From positions 3,037,477 through 3,101,476 of the forward strand of contig OY755045.1 in NCBI GenBank assembly GCA_963576565.1: a stretch of DNA of 64,000 bases, in the 5' to 3' direction. The position numbers and the translations under genes are program-made. The stretch comes from Aspidapion aeneum. Its lineage: Eukaryota > Arthropoda > Insecta > Coleoptera > Brentidae. Within the stretch, counting starts at the first letter, position 1. Every line of letters begins with the position of its first letter. Below are positions 22,991 through 35,954 of the stretch, in pieces. The notes below the pieces were generated by a model. The model searched no databases. It saw nothing but the letters and a program-made list of their open reading frames with translations, and was not told the DNA's origin.

Positions 22991-23590
22991 TGTTGCCATT
23001 TGGTATTTTAAATGATTCTTAAACGTATATGGTCCGTATAGTGTCTAGGGATAAGAATAGCACCAAGGTAACCCCTAGGCCTGTCGTAAGAGGCGACTAA
23101 AGGGGCCTTGACCCATGGGTAGTCTGGTGATGGACGAGCATTGACCAGTATGTTAACAGAAAAAAAATAAAAACTGGTAACCTTTGGGATCACACCACTT
23201 AACATCTATGGTAAAGGGGATGGGTTAATCTGGTGATTCTCTGAATGGATTCAGTGGCCTGGCCATTCATCACATGGGATAGGGTATATGGAGTGCCTAT
23301 TTGGAGCTAGCAGCTAGTGCGGGCACATTGTGGCTCTCTGTACCCTGTTGATTATGTCAAAAGGTTTATGACCCATCAGTGGTCTAAGGCTACAACCATG
23401 GCATTATATGGTATATTATGAAGTTTCCGGCCTAAAATGTAATTTAGTCTACTGGGTTATATATTGTAGATACCTCGGTAGATACTATTTAAATAATTAT
23501 CTGAGTTGAACACTGTAGGTACGTGGTGCACAACGGGCCCAGAAAGGCGGCCTAGGTGTTAGGTTAGATCCTACATTCATTCAAACTTAT
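22991..23590. repeat. Unclassified repeat with a compact stem-loop
   Basis: The segment 23068-23106 reads CCCCTAGGCCTGTCG, TAAGAGG, CGAC, TAA, AGGGG. It can fold as nested stems GTCG/CGAC and CCCCT/AGGGG. From memory, this GTCGTAAGAGGCGAC motif recurs in invertebrate retroelement 5' regions, but I cannot confirm it here. The rest has higher G+C than its surroundings and no open frame. It ends about 25 bp before exon 2. Confidence 0.4.
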
Positions 23591-23615
23591 ATAATATGTT
23601 TCAATTTATTTTTAG

Positions 23616-23796
23616 GATGACACAATCATTCCTTGTCCCAATCCGTGTTCGGGTGCGGTAATAGAGCCAGACTGCTCGGATTGTGGCCCGACTCCCAGAC
23701 AAATAGGGGAACCGTGTAGTTCGGACAACGAGTGCGATCAGCAAAAAGGACTCGTTTGTAAATATAAACATGGAGACCCCGACGGCATTTGCAGAG
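23616..23796 (+). CDS. CCN-family-like protein, IGFBP-module exon
   Basis: The acceptor TTTATTTTTAG precedes GAT, and the donor GTAAGC follows GGCATTTGCAGAG. The exon is 181 bases, phase 0 in and phase 1 out. The 60 codons read DDTIIPCPNPCSG, then DCSDCGPTPRQIGEPC, SSDNECDQQKGLVCKY and DPDGIC. The GEPC...CD-QKGLVC-Y spacing matches the C-terminal half of the IGFBP module of CCN proteins (compare the CD-HKGLFCDF pattern of CTGF). Only eight cysteines are present, and the usual GCGCC motif of the N-terminal half is missing, so the module is shortened or diverged. The expected role is in a secreted matricellular protein. A CCN ortholog is most likely, with another IGFBP/VWC secreted protein as the alternative. 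Confidence 0.85.
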
Positions 23797-24375
23797 GTAA
23801 GCAGAAATTTTATTGGAAAATTACACTCCTACATTTAGCTAGGTAAGCTGTTTCGCTCGATTACATCGAAAACAATCTCTCCCAGTGGCGGCTCGTGGGG
23901 TAGTGACACTACCTTATTTTTCTACAAAAACGCGTTTTTTTATTTTTAAAACATCTTAATATGTTTGTTATTTTATGCATTTCTTTTTAATTTATATAAA
24001 ATATGGTTAACCCTGTGCAAAGCAGCAGATCACACTCCGAATCTATCATGCGCGACACCTAGCTGCCTATCGTTGAAACGCAAAATAAGTGGGGGAGGGA
24101 ATATGTGCCGCTTGTCTGCTGCCAGCTGTCATGAATAACAAATAAAATAGCATAAAATACGACATCATAGGGCGTCGCGCCCCCCTTCCCCCCAAGAGAT
24201 AATTCTTGGAGCGCCACGGTAGATATGGTGTAAAAATATACGGGAAAACCCTGCAGATACATTTAAGTACCTGGTTAGGAGATAAAAAGTTAGCTAAATG
24301 CATGTTTCAATGAGGCGCATTTAATTTCAATATGATGGGGATTTTTTTTTAGACTTTTTTTGACTTTTTCAATTT
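23797..24375. other. Intron 2 start; MITE fragments
   Basis: CAGTGGCGGCTCGTGGGG at 23884 looks like the left end of a hAT-type MITE without a visible right end. 24125-24222 (AAAATACGACATCATAGGGC to GGAGCGCCACGG) matches a block at 51585-51684. No genes were seen. Confidence 0.5.
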
Positions 24376-26775
<2,400 letters not shown>

Positions 26776-27181
26776 TTTTTAATCTTGTTTGTCTATTTTT
26801 ACTTTTTTCGACATTTTTCAACTTTTGCGACTTTTTTCGACTTTGGTATGTCAATTTTGAGAGGCCAGCTGTCTGTTTTCTTTGCAAATCTGTCAGAATA
26901 AAACCGAATAAAGTCAGGTTTTATTCCAATAACTCCCTACTCTCTTAAAAAACGGGTTTTGTAACGGCACTTAAGCTACAGCTAACGTCACTAAATAGCT
27001 AGAATGTCGACACAAGCTCGTTATTTTCAATTTAATTTTCGCTGGCGCACTTTAAACTTGCATTAGGTTTTAAAACCTTATTAAAATAGAATTTATAGTC
27101 GAAATAGGCGTAAAGGTGTTTAAGCTTAATTTTTGCTAGAGGCCCTTAGTAAATTGTAAACAGGAATCCACGAAGGAACCA
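26776..27181. other. Intronic spacer with MITE fragment
   Basis: 26846-26935 (TGTCAATTTTGAGAGGCCAG to AAAGTCAGGTTTTATT) matches the right part of the element at 59788-60063. The rest is unrecognised. Confidence 0.5.
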
Positions 27182-28045
27182 AGCCAATCTGCATAAGAAG
27201 AGGTGTCAGCCACAATATACCCTAAACTATTTAACCAGGCCCTAGAAGATGTTTTTAAAAGCTTCGATCGGGAAGAAATAGACATCAAAGTAAAGGGACT
27301 ATACTTGAACCACCTAAGATATGCTGATTATATCGCCTTAATAACAGACAGGAAAGAAGAACTGATAAAAATTCTGGAAGAACTGGATACAGCAGCTAAA
27401 AATATAGGCTTAAGTATGAACTACACTAAAACTAAAATCATAACAAACACAGATGAAGATATTACGATCAGAATAAACTAAAAGAAAATAGAACAAGTAG
27501 AAGAATACATATACCTGGGACAAATTATTAAACTAAACAAAAAACCAAACAGCTGAAATCAAGAGATGGGTAAGATTGGCCTGGGCAGCATTCGGTAAAT
27601 TAAGCTACATATTAAAAAATAAAAAAAAACCTCAAAACGAAAGTGTATAACCAATGTATCCTTCCTGTACTTACCTATGGATCCCAGACCTGGACACTTA
27701 CAAAATCAAACTTAGATAAGGTAACAAAAGTCCAAATACCAATGGAAAGGCAAATGTTACATGTAAAGCTAATAGATAGGAAAAGAAATGAATGGATAAG
27801 AAATAAAACAAAAGTAAGGGATGTCAGTGGAGTATTAGCAACAATAAAATGGAAATTTGGCGGTAATAGTATCAGACAGAAAGACGATCGATCAAACAAA
27901 TGTATTGTTAACTGGAGACCTTGGGAAAATAAAAGAAGTAGGGGGGGTCTTCGATTTGAAAAAACACCCGGGAACTAGGTCAACTAGGTGGATGAACACG
28001 GCGACAGATAGAGAAGCGTGGAAGATATTGGAAGAGGCCTAAGCG
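27182..28045 (+). pseudogene. RTE-type LINE fragment (RT C-terminal half)
   Basis: Translation gives RRGVSATIYPKLFNQALEDV, LNHLRYADYIALITDRKEEL and MNYTKTKIITNTDED, then after frameshifts MYNQCILPVLTYGSQTW and MERQMLHVKLIDRKRNEWIR, ending DREAWKILEEA. This is the RTE-clade pattern after motif B. The catalytic box is YADY instead of YADD, and at least two frame breaks occur (about 27480 and 27560-27640). The 5' half is missing. A closely related copy lies at 57088-61616. Confidence 0.85.
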
Positions 28046-28049
28046 CGGA

Positions 28050-28218
28050 TTTGAGGGGGGGGGTACCGGGGTAATTACCCCCCCTAGAAAAAAGAAATGC
28101 ACTTTTTCTTAATAAAATAAGGGAAAACAGAAAAATTACCCCCTCCCCCTAGAAAAAAATTTTATATTACAAAAAAAAATCATTGACTTTTACCCCCCTA
28201 GATATTGTCCCAGATACA
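28050..28218. mobile_element. G/C-homopolymer MITE, inverse relative at 51360-51530
   Basis: It starts AGCGCGGATTTGAGGGGG and ends in CCCCCCTAGATATTGTCCCA. Internal CCCCCTAGAAAAAA blocks recur. Read in reverse complement it aligns with 51360-51530, including a GCACTTTTTC block. It inserted at the RTE fragment's 3' end. Confidence 0.6.
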
Positions 28219-28219
28219 G

Positions 28220-28454
28220 GTTTCTTGTAAGCCTGGAGCTTCTTTCGACAGGTTAGTTCAAGACATTGATTGTTACATTAAAGACTTTACCATCGAAGAT
28301 TATGTAGCGATACCGGCTGCAGCAGCAGAGAGAACCGTTTCGCCTTCGAACGAGAACACACGCGTGTTAGCGACTCTCCTACCACATAAATGTGGGGTGC
28401 AAAAACTACGCTTTAACAGCGCGTCCTCCCATGAGTTCCACTTCCTGTATAAAA
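28220..28454 (+). pseudogene. Coding-like remnant, possibly LINE ORF1 esterase domain
   Basis: An open frame reads VSCKPGASFDRLVQDIDCYI, KDFTIEDYVAI and so on to FHFLYKNGK. The CKPGA...DID.YIKDFT.EDYV part resembles the SGNH-esterase-like segment of some insect LINE ORF1 proteins (from memory). After VAI the similarity is lost. A good GTAAGTG donor-like sequence follows at 28457, so a host exon cannot be excluded. There is no in-frame ATG. It cannot be spliced between CCN exons 2 and 3 in frame, because a stop appears at phase 1. Confidence 0.35.
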
Positions 28455-28820
28455 ATGGTAAGTGAAAATGCATTATTTTTACCTTACATACATTTGTTTA
28501 TTGCTACACTAACCTAGAAGGTAAACTAGACCATTTCAGAATCCCTTGTACCAGCTTAGCCTATGACCTTATTCCCTTAACTTTATACAGTCCACACCTG
28601 ACACCGTTAAATTCCAGACAATCTCCTTTCTGGACCACTAGGGAACCCCATTTTTGTAGGGTCTGATATAACTAATTATTCAAAAAGGGCTATAAAAAAC
28701 CTAGCTAACAAATGCTTTTTTACAAACTTAATATTTTGTTCAAGTCCTATAAATAATAAATTAAGCCCACCACAGTACTCTTGGTCAAAAAACAATCAGG
28801 TTCTCGACTTCTTACTTAAC
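28455..28820. other. Unrecognised sequence before the LINE-B tail
   Basis: Non-coding, without clear repeats. Confidence 0.4.
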
Positions 28821-29168
28821 ATATAATAATAATAATAATAATAATAAATGTCTTTATTCCACAATTAGAAACCGAAAATTACAAATTACAGTATAATGCT
28901 TACAATATAATTGTGAAATAGGCGAATTTCAGTATTGTCACTACCTGTAATAGGTTCTGACAGTTCTGTTCAATTAACCTTTTATAATTAATGTAACTAA
29001 AAAAAAAATTCTAACTTTAATCACTTAACATAATATCTGCGAGAAAGAGAAGTATTGTGTATATTAATATCATTCAAAAGAGAAACCAAAAAACATAAAA
29101 GATAAAAAAACAAAAATAAAAAATGTTAAAACTGCAATTTTTGAAGTGAGCGAAGTTTTTAAGTTTAC

Positions 29169-31978
29169 TTATATGTCATTTTGCTGAATCATAAGATAGT
29201 TTGTGAAAGCCTTTTTAAATCCAACATGGTTCTTACTTTTAATTTTTTCGGGAATAGAGTTGTACAGGTTTGCCACGTCATAAGAAAAGCTTTTTTCGAA
29301 GAATGCGGTTCTGTGTTTAGGAGGAGTAATTTTATTTTTATGCCGTGTATTTAAATTATGTGTTTCTGAGCGAAACTTTATTTTTCTATATAGGTATGAC
29401 GGCTGTGAGGAGCTTATTATTTTGTGATAAAAACATGCTTTATGTAATTTCCTTCGATTTTTCATGTTGAGCCAATGTGTTTCTTTAAGCTTATGTGATA
29501 TTCGATTTCGTTTTTTTATACCGTAGATTAGACGCAAGCATGAATTTTGCATTTTTTGAATTCGTCTTTTACCCAATGAAGAAATGCACTGATCGTAAAC
29601 AACATCTGCATGATTAAAAACTGATAGTACCAAAGAGTCACACAGAAGAGTTTTTAGTTTTTTTGATAGAATATGTCTATTGCTGTATATAGCCTTTAAT
29701 CGAAAAAAAGCTTTTTGCGTGCATATGGAAAGATGTTTTTTAAATCTTAGGCTATTGTCCATTACCAAGCCCAAATTCCTAGCGTCGTTTTTTACAGGTA
29801 AAATAGTATTATTAAGGTTTAATGAAATTTGGTCTTGGCACTGATCAACAACCCTCTGGCTAGCACCAAACAGCAATACACAGCATTTTTGCGGGTTTAA
29901 ATGAAGGGAGTGCTTAAGAGAAAGTTTATGGAGTGCATCCAGGTCGTGAGAGATTAAAGAGCAGGCTTCTTGAATATTGCTTTTATCGAATGAGCAGCGT
30001 AGCTGTGAATCATCAGCATAGAATTGTGGTAAGCAGCTCTTTAGAGCTGAAAGTAGATTTGAAGTGTAGATGGAGTAGATCAATGGCGAAATCGAAGAAC
30101 CTTGAGGAACTCCTTGCTTGATAGTTTGAAAAGTTGAAAGTTTGTTTTTAACTTTAACACATTGCTGGCGTTCTTAAGGAGGTTTATAGCTGTGTTATCA
30201 AGACCAATGTAGTGTAAAATGCTCATTAGAACCTCATGATTGATTGTATCGAATGCCTTTGAGTAGTCTAGAAGGATGAGAGCTGTTAGTTTTCCGTTGT
30301 CAGCCTCTTGACAGATATCATCAGTTACATTCGCTAAAGCAGATGAACAACTGTGGTTTTTCCGAAATCCTGATTGTGTTTCGGGTAGAATAAGATTTTT
30401 TTCCACATACTCATTAAGTTGCTGATTCATTAGTTTGCCAAAAACTTTAGCTAAGCAAGGTAATATGCTAATTGGTCGAAGATCTTTGTAGCTCTCAGGA
30501 TTTGATAACTTAGGAAGTGGGATGATTACTGCTTTTTTCCAAGATTTTGGGTAAACTGATTTTTGTATGCAAAAATTAAACAAATGGGTGAGAAAGGGTA
30601 GTATAAAGGGGCAGACAGTTTGAATGATCTGGATACTTAAGTCGTCGTGACCTTTAGCTTTGGATTTTATTGATTCAATTGTTTTTAATATTAGGATTTC
30701 ATCTACAGCTTTGAATTTAAACACTTCACTTAATGGATTTTTGCGAGTTTGGTTATATTTGGTAAGAACATCTTGATTTTCTATATTTCCTGGAAGGGTC
30801 GAAAAAATAAAATTATTATTGATAGCATCCGGATTACTCAAGTGGTCAGGTATTTCACAAGTTGCTGATTTTGTAACCACGCTAAGCTTCTGAAAATCCT
30901 TCCACAACTTTGAGGAGTTCGAAAGGTTATGATTTATGTATGCTTTTTTTTCTCGCCGAATAGAGTTTGTAACTAAATTTCTTAATTCTTTGTAACTTTC
31001 CCAATGACTGTTATTTCTTGTTCGTTTATATTTTTCGAGTTTTTTGTTTCTCAAGGATATAAGAAGTTTGATATTGTCAGTTATCCATGGTTCATTGTTT
31101 CTCGTAAATCTAGATGTTTTGTAAGGGGCATGAAGGTCTAATACAGCTTTGAAATTGGTGTTTATAAATTCTACTTTTGAGTCCGCGTCCTGCAAGTCAT
31201 AGATATTTCTCCATGGTATGCTTTCTATATCTTGACAAAACTGATGCCAGTTGACATATTTGAGTGGTCTATATTCCTTAATTAATTTTTTTTTTGGTGT
31301 CTGGGAGATTTTTATTTTTGCATAGACACACTCATGGTCAGAGATCTCTGGAACATGAAGAGTACCTGTTTGTTGAACGTCTATATTTGAGCTTGTTAAT
31401 ATGAGGTCTATCAATGTTGCAGAGGTATTTGTAATTCTGGTTGGTAAATCTATGACCTGTGTCAAGCCTACAGACTCAATAAGATCCAAAAAGCTGTCCA
31501 CTTTGATTGTCGATGTGTTTAAAAGATCTATGTTTAGATCTCCAAAACACACTAGATGATCACTCATTGGTACGACACTTGCTAGTACAGTTTCAAGCGA
31601 GTTGATAAACCCTGCCTCTGGATAGGACGGAGGCCTGTAAACGCATCCAAATATATAAGTATTTTTTGAAATTTTCGTTTTTATCCACAACTGTTCATAT
31701 TCTTTGTTGTTACTATCTGGAAAATCATAGATTATTGAACAATTATAGGTACTTTTTATATATATGCCCACTCCTCCACCCCTCCCATGTCTGTCTTTAC
31801 GATAAAAGTTGTAACCATCTATATGGATAGTATGGGTATCCACAATATTTTGCAGCCAAGTCTCTGAGATACCTAGTACGTCATAATTTTGGTTTAATAG
31901 CAACGTCCTTAAATCAGCAAAATGAGGTAATAGAGATCGAGTGTTGAGATGTGCCGTATTAAGAATTTTAAATGACAT
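29169..31978 (-). pseudogene. LINE-B ORF2: endonuclease + reverse transcriptase, one frameshift
   Basis: It starts at a genuine ATG with MSFKILNTAHLNTRSLLPHF. APE endonuclease motifs are VLGISETWL, RHGRGGGVGIYIK, FGDLNIDLL, LIDLILTS and ISDHECVY. RT motifs are KAKGHDDLSIQII, YKDLRPISILPCLAKV and LLDYSKAFDTINHEVL. The frame then shifts by -1 just before GVPQGSSISPLIYSIY (about 30115-30140, consistent with loss of one base), and the second frame carries QFYADDSQLRC and the thumb/C-terminal region to NYLMIQQNDI. Apart from that break it is complete at about 935 codons. Confidence 0.9.
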
Positions 31979-32320
31979 TTTATACAGGTTAATCTTCTTT
32001 ATTATTATTTTCTTTAAATATGAGAAAAATTATTATAATAACAGAAAAAAATTATTAAAATGATAAAATTAATAAAGCAACCTAATCTAAAAAAGCAAGG
32101 TTTTTATTCTACTTTATTCTTTAGAAATCTATGCCTTTGTGAGTCGAGCAAAATCTTATCTCTACAATGGTTTTCCGTTTTTCTGTTATTTTTTGTGAAA
32201 TAGTTTTTATATTAAAATTATCCTGGCCCAATCTAATATCAATATACACAGTGTACTTCAAATTAAGTTTATTTGTTTATTATTTGTAAAAAATAAAATG
32301 TATAATAAGCAAAAGATTAA

Positions 32321-33094
32321 TTATTTTCCTGAGTAGAGTTGTTTGAGGCGCTCGCTGGCTCTGATTGGCTCTATTCTGGTTTCGGAGCTGGTCTCGGAGA
32401 TGTTTCGATGGCTGCGAGTAGATATTTTCCTTTTCTTTTGGGTTTGTTCAGGAGTGTTTTTTGTATTAACACTCTCTTCCTCTGATATCTCACCTTCTTC
32501 CAGATCTTGTTCCTGAGTTAAATCGTAACTTTTTAATTGCTGTATTGTATAGGGTTCACCATTAATTTCTAGCTTAAACCCTTTAATTTTGGCATTGAGT
32601 TCTTTAGATTTAGCGATTTTGTAGTGTTTTTGCAAAATTTTATAGTCTTTCTGGTCCTCAGGACAAAGGTCATTTGATATACTTATATTAGAACCCTTTA
32701 GTTTACTGATATTCTGGTATACTACTGTTTTGCTAAGAAATGAAACAAATCCTAGTAGAATATCTTGTGATTTTCCAAGTTTGTGCACGTTATTGATATC
32801 CTTGGCACCAAATGTGGTTCCCAGTAAGTTACTGAGGGCCTCTTTCAATATGTCCTGACCTTCTGCAAGTACCAATCTATGTATGATGATATTGTTTTTT
32901 CTCAATTTTCGCTCCAGTAGCACGTTGTGCCGTTCTAGCTTAATTACTTTTTCACCTACTTCCTGATACTTTTGATCGAGATTTCCCACAGCGTTATTAA
33001 TCTTATCTTCAATTCGGGTAGTTTGATCTTCATTCGCCTTTAGGAGCAGTTGGTATAGCGCCCGTTCTGAAGCAGTTAGTTCTTGCAAACTCAT
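32321..33094 (-). CDS. LINE-B ORF1 protein (coiled coil + RRM-like)
   Basis: An intact 257-codon ORF from a genuine ATG. Residues ~15-65 form a coiled coil (IEDKINNAVGNLDQKYQEV, VIKLERHNVLLERKLRK). Residues ~66-140 look like an RRM-type fold (NNIIIHRL, then LGFVSFLSKTVVYQNISKL). A C-terminal segment with CPEDQKDYKILQKHYKIAKS follows, then an acidic EEGEISEEES tail and basic KKRK. This resembles L1-like ORF1 RNA-binding chaperones. There are no zinc knuckles. It lies 342 bp upstream of ORF2, so ORF2 is probably translated separately. Confidence 0.8.
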   Translation of the reverse strand: MSLQELTASERALYQLLLKANEDQTTRIEDKINNAVGNLDQKYQEVGEKVIKLERHNVLLERKLRKNNIIIHRLVLAEGQDILKEALSNLLGTTFGAKDINNVHKLGKSQDILLGFVSFLSKTVVYQNISKLKGSNISISNDLCPEDQKDYKILQKHYKIAKSKELNAKIKGFKLEINGEPYTIQQLKSYDLTQEQDLEEGEISEEESVNTKNTPEQTQKKRKISTRSHRNISETSSETRIEPIRASERLKQLYSGK

Positions 33095-33230
33095 AACTTA
33101 TTTTGGCGTACCCTGTATTGTCAGATTTAAGCGCGTGTGTAAAAGGTATACTTGCAATATCGAGAAGCTGGCGCGCCAAACCAAACCTTATGTTGATTGT
33201 ATGTAAGCACGGATCACCTAACAAACAGAT

Positions 33231-34302
33231 AAATAAGCCGGCTGGTCGTCTTTGATCCCGGAGAATTCAACGATGGCTGAGCATTGGGAATCAAACTCAG
33301 AGCCGGACTAAAATAAATTTATCATAAAATATGAATGTTTCAGATTGTTGATGCGAAAAAATATTTTTATTGCCAGAAACAATAAAAACATTAAAATAGT
33401 TTTGTTCTGCTAAAAATGGGAGCTAAAATGAATTTTTGAGTCTCGGCCGCGTAAAAATTTTAAATCTTGTCCTCTGTAGGGGACTATGGAAATAATGTGT
33501 TATATTGAATAAGAGATATGGGAAGCACAAAAAGAGGTCTTCTTTTTCGTTCAGAATACGTTAGCATGTTGTCGTTTCCAGCATACAGCCAAACACAAAA
33601 AGAAAAAAATTGATTGCTTTTTTGTTGTATTGGGATAACATTTATTAAGTTTCAAGAGGAGTAAAATTGTGAATTTTAAATATAAGAAGTTTGACATTGT
33701 AGAGTGATTTCTTAATTTACTGGAATCAGATATTATTTATTAGTTTTTTCGAAAAATTGAAAGTTTAAGGAGATACAGGGTGACCAAATAATCTTTACAA
33801 TTAGCACACAATTGCTTCACGGTAAATTAATATTTTAAAATTTAGTTAAATTCAATATTTTAAAAAAAATACTTCTTTTATATGTATTCTTAAAAGTGTA
33901 AATAGTAGCATAATAAAAAATTATAACAAATTTGTGTCAAAAACTCTTGACCAAATGTTATACAATAGTGTATTATACAGGGTTTCATTTAAATGATGCA
34001 TGAAACTTTAAGGGGTTGTGGAAATGGTCAAAACAAAGATTTTTTTCGCATTACATTTAGACCTCTTTGTTTTTACAGGGTGTTAAACTGCATTTTTTTT
34101 TCGATTTTTTGTTCGTTTCTTAAAAATTATAACAGACCATTAAAATTTTGTGGAATTATGCATTACCAAAACGGTAATAATTAAGTTTCAAAATTATTCA
34201 AAACGATCTAAAAATATTGAAACTTATTACCCAAAAATCTGTTTTAAAAATGTTAATAAATTTAGTGCTAAAATGACTATTTTTTCTTTTTATTAAGGAC
34301 CC
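33231..34302. other. AT-rich stretch with TACAGGGTG motifs
   Basis: ACAGGGT-type motifs, common at insect MITE ends, occur near 33774, 33977 and 34075, but convincing inverted partners were not found. No genes. Confidence 0.4.
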
Positions 34303-35121
34303 TTTAGATGGCTGGAGGACAATTCGCCGCGGCCAATTCGCTGTGGTCGGTCCAATTCGCCGCGGGGACAATTCACCGTGAGATTTTTTTGTTTTATGAT
34401 GTTACCATTGGGAATTGTTTAAACAGTTGTATTTAGCTTGCTTGATTATAACTTTTTTCCAACATTTTTTTTATTAGGAAATTCAATAAAATGGCGGATC
34501 CAAAATGGCGGATACAGAATGGCGGATTTTTCCGTGTATGGACGGATTTGTATCTAACTCGGACTGATGAGATTTTTAAGGTCGCTGATCATTATTTTTA
34601 ACTTAAATTTTAAAAAATCAAAATGGCGATACAACATGGCGGATTTTTTCATTTTTGGACCGATATGCATCAAATTCATAAGTTTGGGTGTTTCAGGTCG
34701 GTTTCCATTTTGATTTTTTTTAGTTTAAGTTAAAAATAATAATCAGCGCCCTGAAAGATCCTAAAGTTTCTAGTTTGATGCAAATCGGTTCATAAATGGG
34801 AAAAACCGCCATTCTACACTTGTCATTTTATTTATTTTTTCCACTTAAAAAATGCTGGATTGTATAGTTACCACCAAATAAATAGTTGGAAAGTTTGAAA
34901 ACATTATTTTTATAAAAAAATATTATATGAAATCAAGGTAAATAAAACAATGGTAATATCATGAAACGAAAATCTCGCGGCGAATTGTTCCCGCGGCAAA
35001 TTGTCCCCGCGGTAATTTGATTGGCGGCGAAATGTCCCCGCGGCAAAACGAGCCGCATCCAATCAGCCAGCCGCGGCGAATCGGCCGCGGTTAATCGGCT
35101 GCGGCGAATTGTCCCCTACCC
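34303..35121. mobile_element. GC-rich foldback element with CGCCGCGG-type arms
   Basis: The left end is rich in GGACAATTCGCCGCGG-type repeats. The right end (34970-35121) carries the inverse, finishing GCGGCGAATTGTCCCC. The AT-rich middle has repeated AAAATGGCGGAT and GCAAATCGGTTCATAAAT-like units, also seen at 5840-6235. The arms are built from short direct repeats of about 17-20 bp. No coding region. Confidence 0.75.
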
Positions 35122-35736
35122 TTTTAATTTGTGAACCTCTGCTTAATTTAAGGATCAAAATACCAATCTACAAATTTCCCTTTTCTACAAACTGAACTTA
35201 TGCCGCTGTTTCATACAAAACTACAAAAACTTTCTAAACAAAGCATAGTTTATATCTTGTTTTTTAGGATCTAATGGCGGCGCATTTTTAAATTTAAGAT
35301 AAATATAACAAATCCAGCAAAAGTATAACAAAAATAAAAACACAAAATCAAAGGGGTTGCAGATCTATATGTCCTTAAGAACTCTTTGTACTTAAATCAT
35401 TTACAGATTCATCTCATACAAGTTTTTAAAAAATCGAAAGATAAAATAATGTATAAGTTTGCCTTATAGGATCCTGCGGAAATCGAAAATTACTTCGATT
35501 AAGAGTATACTGTCGCGTGGATTTACATTCTCTTACGGCACAAACCGTTCCCATCGTTTAAAATCAAAAATAACATATATCAAATACAAACATCACATCT
35601 ACACACCACTAATGCTCAACACGTACTAAAACTTTAAAAAATATTGAAATACAGAATGCGCCTCTGGAGTGGTTGACCCCAACATGGCAGGCTGCGTGAA
35701 AGATGCGCGTAGCAGCCCCCACCACCTGAGTTCCCT
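35122..35736. other. Unrecognised stretch upstream of LINE-C
   Basis: No feature supported. The last 60 bp (AACATGGCAGGCTGCGTGAA and onward) are GC-richer and might belong to the LINE-C 5' UTR. Confidence 0.4.
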
Positions 35737-35954
35737 ATCTGTTTGTTAGGTGATCCGTGATGTAAGGTTTATAATTGCTTGATTTGCTTAGACAATAGGT
35801 TTTATTACATACCCCAACAATTCCATGTGTCTTGAACACTTGACTTTCTTACAAATCACTTTTGAAAATTTATTAACTATTTAGCTTGGAGATTTTATAG
35901 GAAAATTGACGAGCATTTAATGTACGTGCTCATACAACGGCGGTTGACTTGGCT

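Larger units (their letters stand above)
28821..33230 (-). mobile_element. LINE-B, near full-length non-LTR retrotransposon
   Basis: On the minus strand it has a 5' region from about 33230, ORF1 (33094-32321), a 340-bp gap, ORF2 (31978-29169), then a 3' UTR with AATAAAG and a short (ATT)n tail at 28821-28848. The 5' edge shares a perfect 23-nt box with LINE-C. The coiled-coil/RRM-type ORF1 and the triplet tail differ from LINE-A. It is probably in the CR1/Jockey/I radiation, clade unresolved. Confidence 0.85.

Noticed and set aside
28220..28454. Extra CCN exon between exons 2 and 3
   Set aside because: Exon 2 ends at phase 1 and exon 3 fits that phase directly. Inserting this stretch at phase 1 from its apparent acceptor gives an early stop, and the protein has no CCN-like motif.
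30083..30140. Programmed frameshift between the two LINE-B ORF2 pieces
   Set aside because: The break falls inside the RT domain just before GVPQGS and has no slippery heptamer; a one-base deletion is the simpler reading.
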